Below, piece by piece: positions 17,361 through 26,625 of a stretch of 36,943 nucleotides of DNA. How positions within the stretch are numbered: position 1 is the first letter of the stretch; each line of letters opens with the position of its first letter. The translations under genes and the position numbers were made by a program. The stretch is from Arsenophonus sp048493715 (GTDB taxonomy: Bacteria; Pseudomonadota; Gammaproteobacteria; Enterobacterales; Enterobacteriaceae), in assembly GCA_048493715.1 (NCBI GenBank), contig JBGDCZ010000028.1, forward strand, positions 1 through 36,943, in the 5' to 3' direction. The notes beneath the pieces were generated by a model. The model was not told where the DNA came from, ran no database searches, and was given only the letters and a program-made list of their open reading frames with translations.

Positions 17361-19193
17361 TCACTCCACTGTCACAGATTTAGCTAAATTTCTTGGTTGA
17401 TCAACATCAGTGCCTTTAATTAAGGCAACATAATAAGATAATAATTGGAACGGAACGGTATAAAAAATAGGCGCAATTAACTCTTCAACATGAGGTAATG
17501 AAATAATTTTCATATTTTCACTGTCAACAAATCCAGCGTCTTTATCAGCAAAAACGTAAAGTAATCCGCCTCGAGCACGAACTTCTTCAATATTTGATTT
17601 TAGCTTTTCCAGTAATTTATTATTTGGCGCAATAATAATAACCGGCATGTCCGCATCGATCAGCGCTAGTGGGCCATGCTTCAACTCACCAGCTGCATAG
17701 GCTTCGGCATGAATATAAGAAATCTCTTTTAGCTTTAACGCGCCTTCAACCGCAATCGGAAATTGATCACCACGACCCAGAAAAAGAGCATGATTTTTAT
17801 CAGAGAAATCTTCTGCTAAAATTTCGATCATTTTTTCTTGTGATAACATACTGTCAATACGAGCAGGTAGGGCATGTAATGTCTGAACAATGTCTCGCTC
17901 AAGAGCAATATTTTTATCTTTCAAGCGGATCAGATAAGCGACTAACAATAATAAAACCGTCAATTGGGTAGTAAAAGCTTTGGTCGATGCCACACCAATT
18001 TCGGCACCGGCTTTTGTCATCAATGCAAAATCTGATTCACGTACTAAAGATGAGCCTAAAACATTACATATCGCTAATGATGCCAAATAACCAAGCTCTT
18101 TCGATAAACGTAGTGCTGCCAAGGTATCAGCTGTTTCACCCGACTGAGAAAGCGTAATCAATAAGCTATTTTTACGCCGTGCCGGTTTGCGATAACGGTA
18201 TTCAGAAGCAATTTCTACATCACAGGGTATACTAGCTAAAGATTCAAACCAGTAACGGGCAACCATCCCGGCATTATATGAAGTACCACAAGCAACAATT
18301 TGAATATGTTCAATTTGAGATAATATATTTTGGGCTTTTTTATCTAATTCTCTAAAAATAACACTATCATGCTGATCAAAACGTCCTTCCAAGGTATTTT
18401 TTATTGCTAAAGGCTGTTCATAGATCTCTTTTTGCATATAGTGACGATAAATGCCTTTATCACCTGCATCATACTGAACATCGGATTCTATCTGCTCTCG
18501 TTCAACTTCTATGCCTTGCTGATCAAAAATACGCACTGTCCGCCGAGTCACTTCAGCAATATCACCTTCCTCTAAATAGATAAAGTGACGTGTAACCGGT
18601 AAAAGAGCTAATTGATCAGATGCTAGAAAATTTTCACCAACACCTAAACCTATAATTAAAGGGCTCCCCGATCGTGCAGCTACTAACAATCCAGGAGTAC
18701 GGCTATCCATAATAACTGTACCATAAGCACCTTTTAATTGAGGAATAACTCGTTGTACCACCTCGAGTAACGTGCCACCTTTTTGTAATTCACTATGTGT
18801 TAAATGAGCGATAACTTCAGTATCAGTTTCTGAAGTAAAAATATATTTTTGTTTTTTAAGCTGTTCACGCAGTTCCTGATAATTTTCAATAATGCCATTA
18901 TGAACAACCGCAATATATTCAGATGTATGCGGATGTGCATTTTTTTTGCTTGGCTGACCATGGGTTGCCCAACGAGTATGCGCGATACCCGTACCACCAA
19001 TCACAGCATGTTTTTCTACTTCATCAGCCAGGATTTGAACCTTACCCGTTTCACGTAATCTTGTCAGATTAGCTTTATGATCAACCACGGCTAAACCCGC
19101 AGAGTCATAACCTCGGTATTCCAGTCGACGAAGCCCTTCGATAAGAATTTCAGCTATATCACGTTGTGCTACTGCACCAACAATTCCACACAT
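17361..19193 (-). CDS. glmS: Glutamine-fructose-6-phosphate aminotransferase (isomerizing)
   Basis: GlmS converts fructose-6-phosphate and glutamine to glucosamine-6-phosphate, the committed step to UDP-GlcNAc for peptidoglycan and lipid A. The protein (610 residues from ATG 19193) has the N-terminal glutamine amidotransferase domain with nucleophile cysteine 2 (MCGIVGAVAQRD), RRLEYRGYDSAGLAV and ARSGSPLIIGLG. Two SIS sugar-isomerase domains follow (VACGTSYNAGMVARYW, SQSGETADTLAALR, KEISYIHAEAYAAGELKHGP). The C-terminal tail is DQPRNLAKSVTVE. The ATG is preceded in frame by TTG, but cysteine must follow the initiator, which fixes the start. It follows glmU as in E. coli; the 143-bp gap holds a leader hairpin (separate entry). 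Confidence 0.98.
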   Translation of the reverse strand: MCGIVGAVAQRDIAEILIEGLRRLEYRGYDSAGLAVVDHKANLTRLRETGKVQILADEVEKHAVIGGTGIAHTRWATHGQPSKKNAHPHTSEYIAVVHNGIIENYQELREQLKKQKYIFTSETDTEVIAHLTHSELQKGGTLLEVVQRVIPQLKGAYGTVIMDSRTPGLLVAARSGSPLIIGLGVGENFLASDQLALLPVTRHFIYLEEGDIAEVTRRTVRIFDQQGIEVEREQIESDVQYDAGDKGIYRHYMQKEIYEQPLAIKNTLEGRFDQHDSVIFRELDKKAQNILSQIEHIQIVACGTSYNAGMVARYWFESLASIPCDVEIASEYRYRKPARRKNSLLITLSQSGETADTLAALRLSKELGYLASLAICNVLGSSLVRESDFALMTKAGAEIGVASTKAFTTQLTVLLLLVAYLIRLKDKNIALERDIVQTLHALPARIDSMLSQEKMIEILAEDFSDKNHALFLGRGDQFPIAVEGALKLKEISYIHAEAYAAGELKHGPLALIDADMPVIIIAPNNKLLEKLKSNIEEVRARGGLLYVFADKDAGFVDSENMKIISLPHVEELIAPIFYTVPFQLLSYYVALIKGTDVDQPRNLAKSVTVE

Positions 19194-19210
19194 CAATTTT
19201 TATTCCAAAA

Positions 19211-19240
19211 TAGAGGAGCATAATGCTCTTATGGTGCGTA
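19211..19240 (-). promoter_or_regulatory. glmS leader hairpin with a possible GlmZ-type sRNA target
   Basis: On the minus strand, ACCATAAGAGCATTATGCTC lies about 15-40 bases upstream of the glmS start, and GAGCAT/ATGCTC can fold back. In E. coli the glmS leader hides the ribosome binding site until sRNA GlmZ pairs with it. The CATAAGAG here is complementary to the CUCUUAUG segment of E. coli GlmZ as I remember it. No GlmZ gene is in this window, so the regulation is an inference. Confidence 0.4.
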
Positions 19241-19339
19241 ACCTGATTAATATATTCGGTTTTTACCGTTCCTATGGTCTAGATATTAGGATTATTCATT
19301 TATAAAATAAATGATTAATCGTCACTATTTATTTTGCTA

Positions 19340-20710
19340 CTATTTTTTCTTTACTGGACGTTGCCAATTAAAAATATGCCTCTGTTTGATACGACTAATA
19401 ACAAGTTCACTTTCCTTAACATCATTAGTTAATGTCGTTCCTGCACCAATAGTTGCTCCTTTAGCAATAGTAACAGGTGCAATTAATTGCGTATCGGAAC
19501 CAACGAAAACATTATCACCAATCGTCGTTTTAAATTTATTAGCACCATCATAATTACAAGTTATTGTTCCTGCTCCAATATTTACATCACTGCCAATTTC
19601 AGCATCTCCCAAATAACTTAAATGTCCAGCTTTAGAACCAACTCCTAAAGCCGTGTTTTTAACCTCAACAAAATTACCAACATGCACCTTATCTGCTAGT
19701 TTAGTCCCTGGACGTAAACGCGCAAAAGGGCCAACAGTACAAGCTGTAGACAATTTTGCTCTTTCTATAACTGAATAAGGGCTAATAATTGAATTATTAT
19801 CGATAGTACAATTTTTTAATATACATCCAGCATGAATATGTACATTGTTACCCAGTACAACATCCCCTTCGATAATAACATTAGTATCAATGGTCACATT
19901 ACGGCCATGCTTTAAAGTACCGCGCAAATCAAAACGAGCAGGGTCAATGATCATAACACCTGCTAATAATAATTTTTCTGCCTGTTCTTGTTGATAAATA
20001 CGTTCAAGTGTTGAAAGCTGTAAACAGTTATTTACCCCTTCCATTTCACTCGGTTTGCTAGGATGAACAGCATTTATTTTACAACCTTCTTTATAAGCCA
20101 ATGAAATTATGTCAGTAACATAATATTCATTTTGGGCATTGTTATTACTAAGCTTTTTTAGCCATCGCTTTAAATCACCACCATTAGCAACCAATATACC
20201 GGTATTAATTTCGTTAATTTTAGCTTGATTTTCCGTGGTATCTTTTTGTTCAACAATTCCAATTACTTCACCTTTTTCACGAATAATACGCCCATAACCT
20301 GTCGGATCATTAACTAATGCCGTTAACAGCCCAATCCCTCCATTGGGTTTAACTTTTATTAATCGTTCAAGGGTTTCTTTCGTTATCAGTGGAGAATCAC
20401 CATAGAGCATCAGAATATCTTCGTTATCATCAAAATAAGGTGCAGCCTGCTGCATCGCATGCCCTGTACCTAATTGTTCTGCTTGCAAGATCCAATTAAC
20501 CGGTTGATTAACTAAAGCTGATTTAAGTAATTCAGCGCCATGACCATAAACTAAATGAATTTTAGATACTCCAAGCGATAATGACGTGTCAATAACATGC
20601 TGCACCATTGGTTTGCCTGCCAGTGGATGTAAAACTTTTGGTAAGTCAGAATACATGCGGGTACCCTTACCCGCCGCAAGGATCACAACACTTTTTGCGT
20701 TCATAGACAT
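19340..20710 (-). CDS. glmU: Bifunctional UDP-GlcNAc pyrophosphorylase / glucosamine-1-phosphate acetyltransferase
   Basis: GlmU catalyses the last two steps to UDP-GlcNAc: acetylation of glucosamine-1-phosphate (C-terminal domain), then uridylylation (N-terminal domain). The 456-residue product equals E. coli in length. The N-terminal nucleotidyltransferase signature is VVILAAGKGTRMYSDLPKVLHPL, with QAEQLGTGHAMQQA, MLYGDSPL and NTGILVANG. From about residue 250 the sequence turns into hexapeptide repeats of a left-handed beta-helix (VTIDTNVIIEGDVVLGNNV to IGAGTITCNYDGANKFKT), ending in RPVKKK. An alternative ATG lies two codons in (20704). It is upstream of and co-directional with glmS, giving the classic glmUS pair. 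Confidence 0.98.
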   Translation of the reverse strand: MSMNAKSVVILAAGKGTRMYSDLPKVLHPLAGKPMVQHVIDTSLSLGVSKIHLVYGHGAELLKSALVNQPVNWILQAEQLGTGHAMQQAAPYFDDNEDILMLYGDSPLITKETLERLIKVKPNGGIGLLTALVNDPTGYGRIIREKGEVIGIVEQKDTTENQAKINEINTGILVANGGDLKRWLKKLSNNNAQNEYYVTDIISLAYKEGCKINAVHPSKPSEMEGVNNCLQLSTLERIYQQEQAEKLLLAGVMIIDPARFDLRGTLKHGRNVTIDTNVIIEGDVVLGNNVHIHAGCILKNCTIDNNSIISPYSVIERAKLSTACTVGPFARLRPGTKLADKVHVGNFVEVKNTALGVGSKAGHLSYLGDAEIGSDVNIGAGTITCNYDGANKFKTTIGDNVFVGSDTQLIAPVTIAKGATIGAGTTLTNDVKESELVISRIKQRHIFNWQRPVKKK

Positions 20711-20867
20711 AAAGAACCTAATAACTCCATAAGTTATGGTAAAAGTAAAACCATTTATTGAACAAATTACTACATATTTCGTTCAAATAAAAAAGCTGAC
20801 TAGCGATATAAAAGAAAAGGAGCAAAACATCAATAAAGTGTCTCACTCCCTGTATTTACCTAATTTT

Positions 20868-20895
20868 TATAAAAAAGTCGTCTTTATATGACTTG
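20868..20895 (-). terminator. Possible weak terminator after atpC
   Basis: On the minus strand, downstream of atpC, AAGTC and GACTT can form a 5-bp stem with a 10-nt loop, followed by a run of six T. The stem is short, so the call is tentative, but the position at the end of the atp operon fits. Confidence 0.4.
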
Positions 20896-20923
20896 CTTTT
20901 CTAAATAACTTCTAAAGATTATA

Positions 20924-21343
20924 TCATTTTTTCATCAGCTCAATGACACGTAATTTAGCAATTGCTTTCGCTAATTCTGCCGATGCTTGAGCATAATCGA
21001 CGTCACCATGTGTTTTACGAATATACTCTTCTGCTTTACGCTTAGATTCTAATGCCTTAGCTTCATCCAAATCCTTACCACGGATTGCTGTATCAGCCAG
21101 TAAAATAACACCATTTGGTTGAGCTTCGAGGATACCACCAGAAAGATAGATTAACTCTTCTTCACCAAACTGTTTGGTGATACGTATCATACCAGCAGGT
21201 TTAATGGCGGTTAACATCGGAGTATGTTGGGGATAGATCCCCAATTCCCCTTCACTGCCAGTCACCTGGATTTTTTGGACAAGGCCGTCAAACATCTGCT
21301 TTTCAGCACTTACCACAATCAGATGGTATGTCATTGCAGACAT
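20924..21343 (-). CDS. atpC: ATP synthase F1 epsilon subunit
   Basis: Epsilon sits on the central stalk with gamma and its C-terminal helices can inhibit ATP hydrolysis. The 139-residue product begins MSAMTYHLIVVSAEKQMFDGL and has the N-terminal beta-sandwich (VTGSEGELGIYPQHTPMLTAIKPAGMIRI, IYLSGGILEAQPNGV) plus the C-terminal helical hairpin (DLDEAKALESKRKAEEYI, ASAELAKAIAKLRVIELMKK). It is the last gene of the atp operon, 21 bases after atpD, and its length equals E. coli. Confidence 0.98.
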   Translation of the reverse strand: MSAMTYHLIVVSAEKQMFDGLVQKIQVTGSEGELGIYPQHTPMLTAIKPAGMIRITKQFGEEELIYLSGGILEAQPNGVILLADTAIRGKDLDEAKALESKRKAEEYIRKTHGDVDYAQASAELAKAIAKLRVIELMKK

Positions 21344-21364
21344 ATCAACCTCCCATCAGCGACA

Positions 21365-22747
21365 TTATAAATTTTTCGCTTTTTCTATAGCTTCTTCAAT
21401 AGTACCTACCATATAAAATGCTTGTTCAGGTAGATGATCATAGTCACCATTCAAAATACCTTTAAAACCATGGATGGTATCTTTTAAAGAAACAAATTTT
21501 CCCGGTGAACCGGTGAAAACTCCCGCAACAAAGAATGGCTGAGACAGGAAGCGTTGGATTTTACGAGCCCGCGCAAAAACCAATTTATCTTCTTCAGACA
21601 GCTCATCAATTCCTAGAATAGCGATAATATCTTTCAATTCTTGATAACGCTGTAAAATAGACTGGACACCACGTGCTACGTCATAATGTTCTTGTCCTAC
21701 AATCAGTGGATCAAGCTGACGGCTAGTTGAATCTAATGGATCAACAGCAGGATAAATACCTAATGAGGCAATTTGACGACTGAGAACGACTGTTGCATCT
21801 AAATGAGCGAAAGTTGTCGCTGGAGAAGGGTCAGTCAAATCATCGGCAGGAACATATACTGCCTGAACAGAAGTTATTGAACCAGTCTTAGTTGATGTGA
21901 TACGCTCCTGTAATACCCCCATTTCTTCAGCTAAAGTAGGTTGATAACCCACAGCTGAAGGCATACGACCTAAGAGTGCAGATACCTCTGTTCCGGCTAA
22001 TGTATAGCGATAGATGTTATCGATAAATAATAATACATCACGCCCTTCATCACGAAACTTCTCGGCAATCGTCAATCCCGTTAAAGCGACACGTAGACGG
22101 TTTCCTGGTGGTTCATTCATTTGCCCATAAACCAGAGAAACTTTATCCAAAACATTCGAATCGGTCATTTCGTGATAAAAATCATTACCTTCACGAGTAC
22201 GTTCCCCGACACCGGCAAAGACCGAATAACCGGAATGCTCAATCGCAATATTACGAATAAGCTCCATCATGTTTACTGTTTTACCAACACCAGCACCACC
22301 AAATAATCCTACTTTACCACCTTTAGCAAATGGGCAAATAAGATCCATAACTTTGATACCGGTTTCGAGTAATTCTGTCGAACTAGATAAATCCTCATAA
22401 CTAGGAGCGGCCCGATGAATAGCCCATCGTTCTTCTTCACCGATTTCCCCTTTCATATCGATAGGATCACCTAATACATTCATGATGCGCCCCAATGTCG
22501 CTTTACCGACAGGAACTTCAATTGGGTGGGCCAAATCAACAACTTCTAAATTACGTTTTAAACCATCAGAAGTTCCCATAGCGATACAACGAACAACTCC
22601 GCCGCCTAATTGCTGCTGAACTTCTAAAATCAGTTTTTCTTTACCATTAATTACCTCAAGCGCATCGTACACTTTGGGTACAGCATCTTGAGGAAATTCG
22701 ACATCCACTACGGCGCCGATTACCTGGATAATCTTTCCAGTAGCCAT
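21365..22747 (-). CDS. atpD: ATP synthase F1 beta subunit
   Basis: Beta carries the catalytic sites of F1. The 460-residue product shows the N-terminal beta-barrel (MATGKIIQVIGAVVDVEFPQ), Walker A GGAGVGKTV, GVGERTREGNDFYHEM with the catalytic glutamate, and Walker B LLFIDNIYR. LLGRMPSAVGYQPTLAEEMG follows, and the C-terminal DELSEED segment appears as DELSEEDKL, the regulatory contact with gamma and epsilon. Length equals E. coli. It lies between atpG and atpC with 20-35-base gaps, so all are on one message. Confidence 0.99.
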   Translation of the reverse strand: MATGKIIQVIGAVVDVEFPQDAVPKVYDALEVINGKEKLILEVQQQLGGGVVRCIAMGTSDGLKRNLEVVDLAHPIEVPVGKATLGRIMNVLGDPIDMKGEIGEEERWAIHRAAPSYEDLSSSTELLETGIKVMDLICPFAKGGKVGLFGGAGVGKTVNMMELIRNIAIEHSGYSVFAGVGERTREGNDFYHEMTDSNVLDKVSLVYGQMNEPPGNRLRVALTGLTIAEKFRDEGRDVLLFIDNIYRYTLAGTEVSALLGRMPSAVGYQPTLAEEMGVLQERITSTKTGSITSVQAVYVPADDLTDPSPATTFAHLDATVVLSRQIASLGIYPAVDPLDSTSRQLDPLIVGQEHYDVARGVQSILQRYQELKDIIAILGIDELSEEDKLVFARARKIQRFLSQPFFVAGVFTGSPGKFVSLKDTIHGFKGILNGDYDHLPEQAFYMVGTIEEAIEKAKNL

Positions 22748-22781
22748 CTTGAATCCTCTACATAATTCGTAAACCTACCCA

Positions 22782-23645
22782 TTAAACTGCAGCAGCTCCC
22801 GAAACTATTTCGGTAAGCTCCTGAGTAATGCTGGCTTGCCGAGCCTTATTGTAAACTAACTGCAACTCCTTGATCAGGTTACCACCATTATCAGTAGCCG
22901 CTTTCATTGCTACCATTCGAGCAGCCTGTTCACTAGCTAAGTTTTCAACGATGCTCTGATAAACCTGTGATTCGATATAACGACGCAACAGGGTATCCAG
23001 TAGTACCTTGGGATCAGGTTCATATAAATAATCCCAAGATCTCTTTTTCAATGTTTCATCATCACCAGAAGGTAGAGGCAATAATTGAGTAATTGTTGGT
23101 ACTTGAGTCATAGTATTAACAAACTTGTTAGTTACCACATACAACTTATCTATACGCCCTTCATCATATGCTTCTAACATAATTTTCACGGGTCCAATAA
23201 GATCGGACAGAAAAGGATCATCTCCCATCCCGGTTACTTGAGCAACAATATTACCACCAACCGAATTAAAGAATGAAACTGCTTTAGAACCAATTAATGC
23301 CAGATCAATCTGAACACATTTATCAGTCCATATTTTCATTTCTGTCAGTAGTTTTTTAAATAAATTAATATTTAAACCACCACATAAACCACGGTCAGTT
23401 GAAACAATTAAATAACCAACACGTTTAACATCACGTTCTTTAAGATAAGGATGTTTATATTCCAAGTTACCTAATGCTAAGTGACCAATTACACTACGCA
23501 TAGTCTCTGCATAAGGACGACTAGCTGCCATACGCTCCTGCGTTTTTCGCATTTTAGACGCTGCAACCATCTCCATCGCTTTAGTGATCTTTTGTGTGTT
23601 TTGTATACTACCGATCTTAAAACGTATCTCTTTTTCGCCCGCCAT
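22782..23645 (-). CDS. atpG: ATP synthase F1 gamma subunit
   Basis: Gamma is the rotating central shaft of F1. The 287-residue product equals the E. coli length. The N-terminal helix is IGSIQNTQKITKAMEMVAASKM, the middle Rossmann-like domain includes VSTDRGLCGGLNINLFK, and the C-terminal helix is AARMVAMKAATDNGGNLIKELQLVYNKARQ, followed by SITQELTEIVSGAAAV. These two helices form the coiled coil that enters the alpha3-beta3 ring. It is 49 bases after atpA and 34 before atpD. Confidence 0.98.
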   Translation of the reverse strand: MAGEKEIRFKIGSIQNTQKITKAMEMVAASKMRKTQERMAASRPYAETMRSVIGHLALGNLEYKHPYLKERDVKRVGYLIVSTDRGLCGGLNINLFKKLLTEMKIWTDKCVQIDLALIGSKAVSFFNSVGGNIVAQVTGMGDDPFLSDLIGPVKIMLEAYDEGRIDKLYVVTNKFVNTMTQVPTITQLLPLPSGDDETLKKRSWDYLYEPDPKVLLDTLLRRYIESQVYQSIVENLASEQAARMVAMKAATDNGGNLIKELQLVYNKARQASITQELTEIVSGAAAV

Positions 23646-23694
23646 TTCAGCTCCTCTTTCTTAACCAAACGGTCCAAATAAAGGCCGAATAGAA

Positions 23695-25236
23695 TTACCA
23701 AGATTGAGTTGCTTTAAAAGAATCTAGCAAGGCATTTAACTTAGCTTCGATTTCATCGTTATATTTACCAGTCTGATCAATTTCTTTCAGTAAAATAGAA
23801 TGTTCACGAGTCGCATAAGCTAGCAATGCCGTCTCAAAATCTCCAATTTTTGCTAGTTCAACATCTTCCAAATAACCACGTTCGGCAGCAAATAAAGACA
23901 AAGCCTGCTGCGCAACTGACATTGGTGCATACTGTTTCTGTTTCAACAATTCGGTAACTTTCTGTCCATGGCTAAGCTGTTTACGTGTCGCATCATCTAG
24001 ATCAGAAGCAAATTGTGAAAATGCAGCTAACTCGCGATACTGTGCCAAAGCAGTACGAATACCACCAGACAATTTTTTGATAATCTTTGTCTGAGCCGCA
24101 CCACCTACACGTGATACTGATATTCCTGGGTTAACTGCCGGACGTATACCCGCATTAAATAAGTTAGACTCTAAGAAAATTTGTCCATCTGTAATTGAAA
24201 TAACATTGGTAGGTACGAATGCAGAAACGTCACCTGCTTGCGTTTCAATAATCGGTAATGACGTTAATGAACCTGTTTTACCTTTGATTTCACCATTAGT
24301 AAATTTTTCAACATATTCAGCATTAACACGCGCCGCTCGCTCTAGTAAACGAGAATGAAGATAAAAAACATCACCAGGATAGGCTTCACGTCCAGGAGGA
24401 CGCCGTAACAATAGTGAAATTTGTCGATAAGCAACTGCTTGTTTAGAGAGATCGTCATAAATAATTAGCGCATCCTCTCCACGATCTCTGAAATACTCAC
24501 CCATTGTACAACCAGCATATGGCACAAGATATTGTAATGCGGCCGACTCAGAAGCTGTAGCAACAACAACTATTGTATTCTCAAGTGCACCATGCTCTTC
24601 TAATTTACATACCACATTAGCAATAGTTGAAGCTTTTTGTCCAATTGCGACATAAATACATTTTATTTCCGAATCGCGCTGATTAATAATAGCATCAACA
24701 GCTAAAGCTGTTTTACCAGTTTGACGGTCACCAATTATTAATTCACGCTGACCACGCCCAATAGGGATCATCGCATCAACCGATTTATATCCTGTTTGTA
24801 CAGGTTGATCAACCGATTGACGATCGATAACTCCAGGTGCAATAACTTCAACGGCCGAGAAACCATCATTTTCAATAGGTCCTTTACCATCAATAGGTTC
24901 ACCAAGCGTATTAACAACCCGCCCAAGTAATCCTCTACCTACAGGTACTTCAAGAATACGACCGGTACACTTTACTTTCATTCCTTCGGCTAAGTCGGCA
25001 TAGGATCCCATAACTACGGCACCGACTGAATCACGCTCTAAGTTAAGTGCAATAGCATAACGGTTACCAGGTAATGCGATCATCTCACCTTGCATAACTT
25101 CGGTTAAACCGTGGATACGAATGATCCCATCATTAACAGAAACAATTGTACCTTCATTGTGAGCTTCACTCACTACATCAAACTGAGCAATACGTTGTTT
25201 GATCAGTTCACTGATTTCGATGGAATTCAGTTGCAT
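23695..25236 (-). CDS. atpA: ATP synthase F1 alpha subunit
   Basis: Alpha provides the non-catalytic nucleotide sites and the arginine finger of F1. The 513-residue product starts MQLNSIEISELIKQRIAQFD and has the barrel region (NDGIIRIHGLTEVMQGEMIALPG), Walker A GDRQTGKTA, LLLRRPPGREAYPGDVFYLHSRLLERAA, and the arginine-finger stretch AVNPGISVSRVGGAAQ. The end is ALLDSFKATQSW. An in-frame ATG three codons upstream (25245) is open, but GGAG sits 3-6 bases before ATG 25236, and the product from there matches E. coli length. It begins 14 bases after atpH ends. Confidence 0.99.
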   Translation of the reverse strand: MQLNSIEISELIKQRIAQFDVVSEAHNEGTIVSVNDGIIRIHGLTEVMQGEMIALPGNRYAIALNLERDSVGAVVMGSYADLAEGMKVKCTGRILEVPVGRGLLGRVVNTLGEPIDGKGPIENDGFSAVEVIAPGVIDRQSVDQPVQTGYKSVDAMIPIGRGQRELIIGDRQTGKTALAVDAIINQRDSEIKCIYVAIGQKASTIANVVCKLEEHGALENTIVVVATASESAALQYLVPYAGCTMGEYFRDRGEDALIIYDDLSKQAVAYRQISLLLRRPPGREAYPGDVFYLHSRLLERAARVNAEYVEKFTNGEIKGKTGSLTSLPIIETQAGDVSAFVPTNVISITDGQIFLESNLFNAGIRPAVNPGISVSRVGGAAQTKIIKKLSGGIRTALAQYRELAAFSQFASDLDDATRKQLSHGQKVTELLKQKQYAPMSVAQQALSLFAAERGYLEDVELAKIGDFETALLAYATREHSILLKEIDQTGKYNDEIEAKLNALLDSFKATQSW

Positions 25237-25250
25237 ATGCTCCAATCCCC

Positions 25251-25784
25251 TTAAGACTGCAAGACGTTAGTTAAACGCTCAATACGACCACGCACACTAC
25301 CGTCGATAACGAGGTCTCCGGCGCGGATAATTACTCCTGCGATAACAGACTTATCAATTTTGCAATTCAGCTTAACTTTACGTGACAGACGTTTTTCCAT
25401 CGCTGCAGAAATTTTAAATTGCTGTTTTTCAGTTAGTTCAGTGGCAGAAATGACGTCAATATCAACGGTTGACTCCAGAAAAGTGCGTAATTGTATGAAT
25501 TGCTTCAAAACCTCTGGTAACGTAGTTAGACGCCCGTTTTCAGCCATAATGCGAATTAGATTTCGAACATGTTCATCGACTTCATCACCACAAATAGTGA
25601 TAAATATTTTCGCTAATGTTTCTGGCACTACCGAACCAGAAAGCAGCTCACCAATTTGTTGATTACGGGTTATTTCAGCAATAAAACTGAGCATATTTTG
25701 CCATTTGTCAACAAGATGGTTTTCTACAGCAAAGTCAAAAGCTGCTTTGGCATAGGGGCGAGCAACCGTAGTAACTTCAGACAT
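25251..25784 (-). CDS. atpH: ATP synthase F1 delta subunit
   Basis: Delta joins the top of the F1 alpha3-beta3 hexamer to the peripheral b2 stalk. The 177-residue product has the family start VARPYAKAAFDFAVEN, the helical N-terminal domain that binds alpha, and the C-terminal stretch KLNCKIDKSVIAGVIIRAGDLVIDGSVRGRIERL, which is diagnostic. Length equals E. coli AtpH. It lies between atpF (14 bases) and atpA (14 bases). GGAGGAAAG precedes its ATG as a strong ribosome binding site. Confidence 0.98.
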   Translation of the reverse strand: MSEVTTVARPYAKAAFDFAVENHLVDKWQNMLSFIAEITRNQQIGELLSGSVVPETLAKIFITICGDEVDEHVRNLIRIMAENGRLTTLPEVLKQFIQLRTFLESTVDIDVISATELTEKQQFKISAAMEKRLSRKVKLNCKIDKSVIAGVIIRAGDLVIDGSVRGRIERLTNVLQS

Positions 25785-25798
25785 GCCCCTTTCCTCCT

Positions 25799-26269
25799 TT
25801 ACAGTTCGTTGACCAATTTATCAACGATGTCGCTATTAGCCGCTACATCAACGGAACGTTCAATTATTTTTTCAGCACCAGAGATGGCTAACATAGCAAC
25901 TTGTTTACGCAACTCTTCACGTACACGCTTGCGCTCAGCATCAATTTCAATTTGTGCCTGAACAACTATCTTGTTACGTTCAGTTTCTGCTTCTACTTTA
26001 GCCTCTTCAATCAGTTGAACTCGTTGCTTATTAGCTTGCTCAATAATGATTTGCGCTTCTGCTTTTGCTTTTCTCAGTCGTTCGGCCGCATCAGCTTTCG
26101 CTAAGTCCAAGTTTTTTTTAGCTCGCTCTGCAGAAGATAAACCATCAGCAATTTCTTTTTGACGTTTTTCAATTGCCGCCATTATTGGTGGCCATACATA
26201 CTTCATACAAAACAAAACAAACAGGACAAATGCGATAGCCTGGCCGAGGATTGTTGCATTAAGATTCAT
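25799..26269 (-). CDS. atpF: ATP synthase Fo b subunit
   Basis: The b subunit dimer is the peripheral stator linking Fo subunit a to F1. The 156-residue product has one N-terminal membrane span (NATILGQAIAFVLFVLFCMKYVW), then a long charged helix that forms a right-handed coiled coil (RQKEIADGLSSAERAKKNL onward, rich in Ala, Glu, Lys and Arg), then the C-terminal delta-binding end (LAISGAEKIIERSVD). Length equals E. coli. It lies between atpE and atpH. Confidence 0.98.
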   Translation of the reverse strand: MNLNATILGQAIAFVLFVLFCMKYVWPPIMAAIEKRQKEIADGLSSAERAKKNLDLAKADAAERLRKAKAEAQIIIEQANKQRVQLIEEAKVEAETERNKIVVQAQIEIDAERKRVREELRKQVAMLAISGAEKIIERSVDVAANSDIVDKLVNEL

Positions 26270-26328
26270 CGCACAATACCTCTTTAAAAATTAACATATT
26301 AATATTCTTTCCCATTGTATTGCGTTTA

Positions 26329-26568
26329 TCAAGCAACAGAGAACATCACATATAGACCCAGACCAACAGCAATCATCGGAATGGCATCAACTAATCCCAT
26401 AACAATAAAGAACTGCGTACGTAATAGAGGAATCAAATCAGGCTGACGAGCAGCACCTTCCAAGAATTTTCCCCCCATGATGCCAATACCAATTGCAGCA
26501 CCAATCGCTGCTAATCCCATCATTACAGCGGCAGCCATGTACAGCAGATCCATATTTAGGTTTTCCAT
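26329..26568 (-). CDS. atpE: ATP synthase Fo c subunit
   Basis: The c subunit forms the proton-driven rotor ring. The 79-residue protein is almost identical to E. coli AtpE: MENLNMDLLYMAAAVMMG, the glycine-rich first helix AAIGAAIGIGIMGGKF, the polar loop ARQPDL, and the second helix with the proton-carrying aspartate 61 in MGLVDAIPM. An ATG four codons upstream is open in frame, but GGAG lies about 7 bases before the ATG at 26568, and the E. coli protein starts there. It lies between atpB and atpF. Confidence 0.99.
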   Translation of the reverse strand: MENLNMDLLYMAAAVMMGLAAIGAAIGIGIMGGKFLEGAARQPDLIPLLRTQFFIVMGLVDAIPMIAVGLGLYVMFSVA

Positions 26569-26625
26569 GACAGTCTCCAATTTGTTTTAGTTTCAGTTAA
26601 ATAAAAAATTATTAATAAGTTGAAA

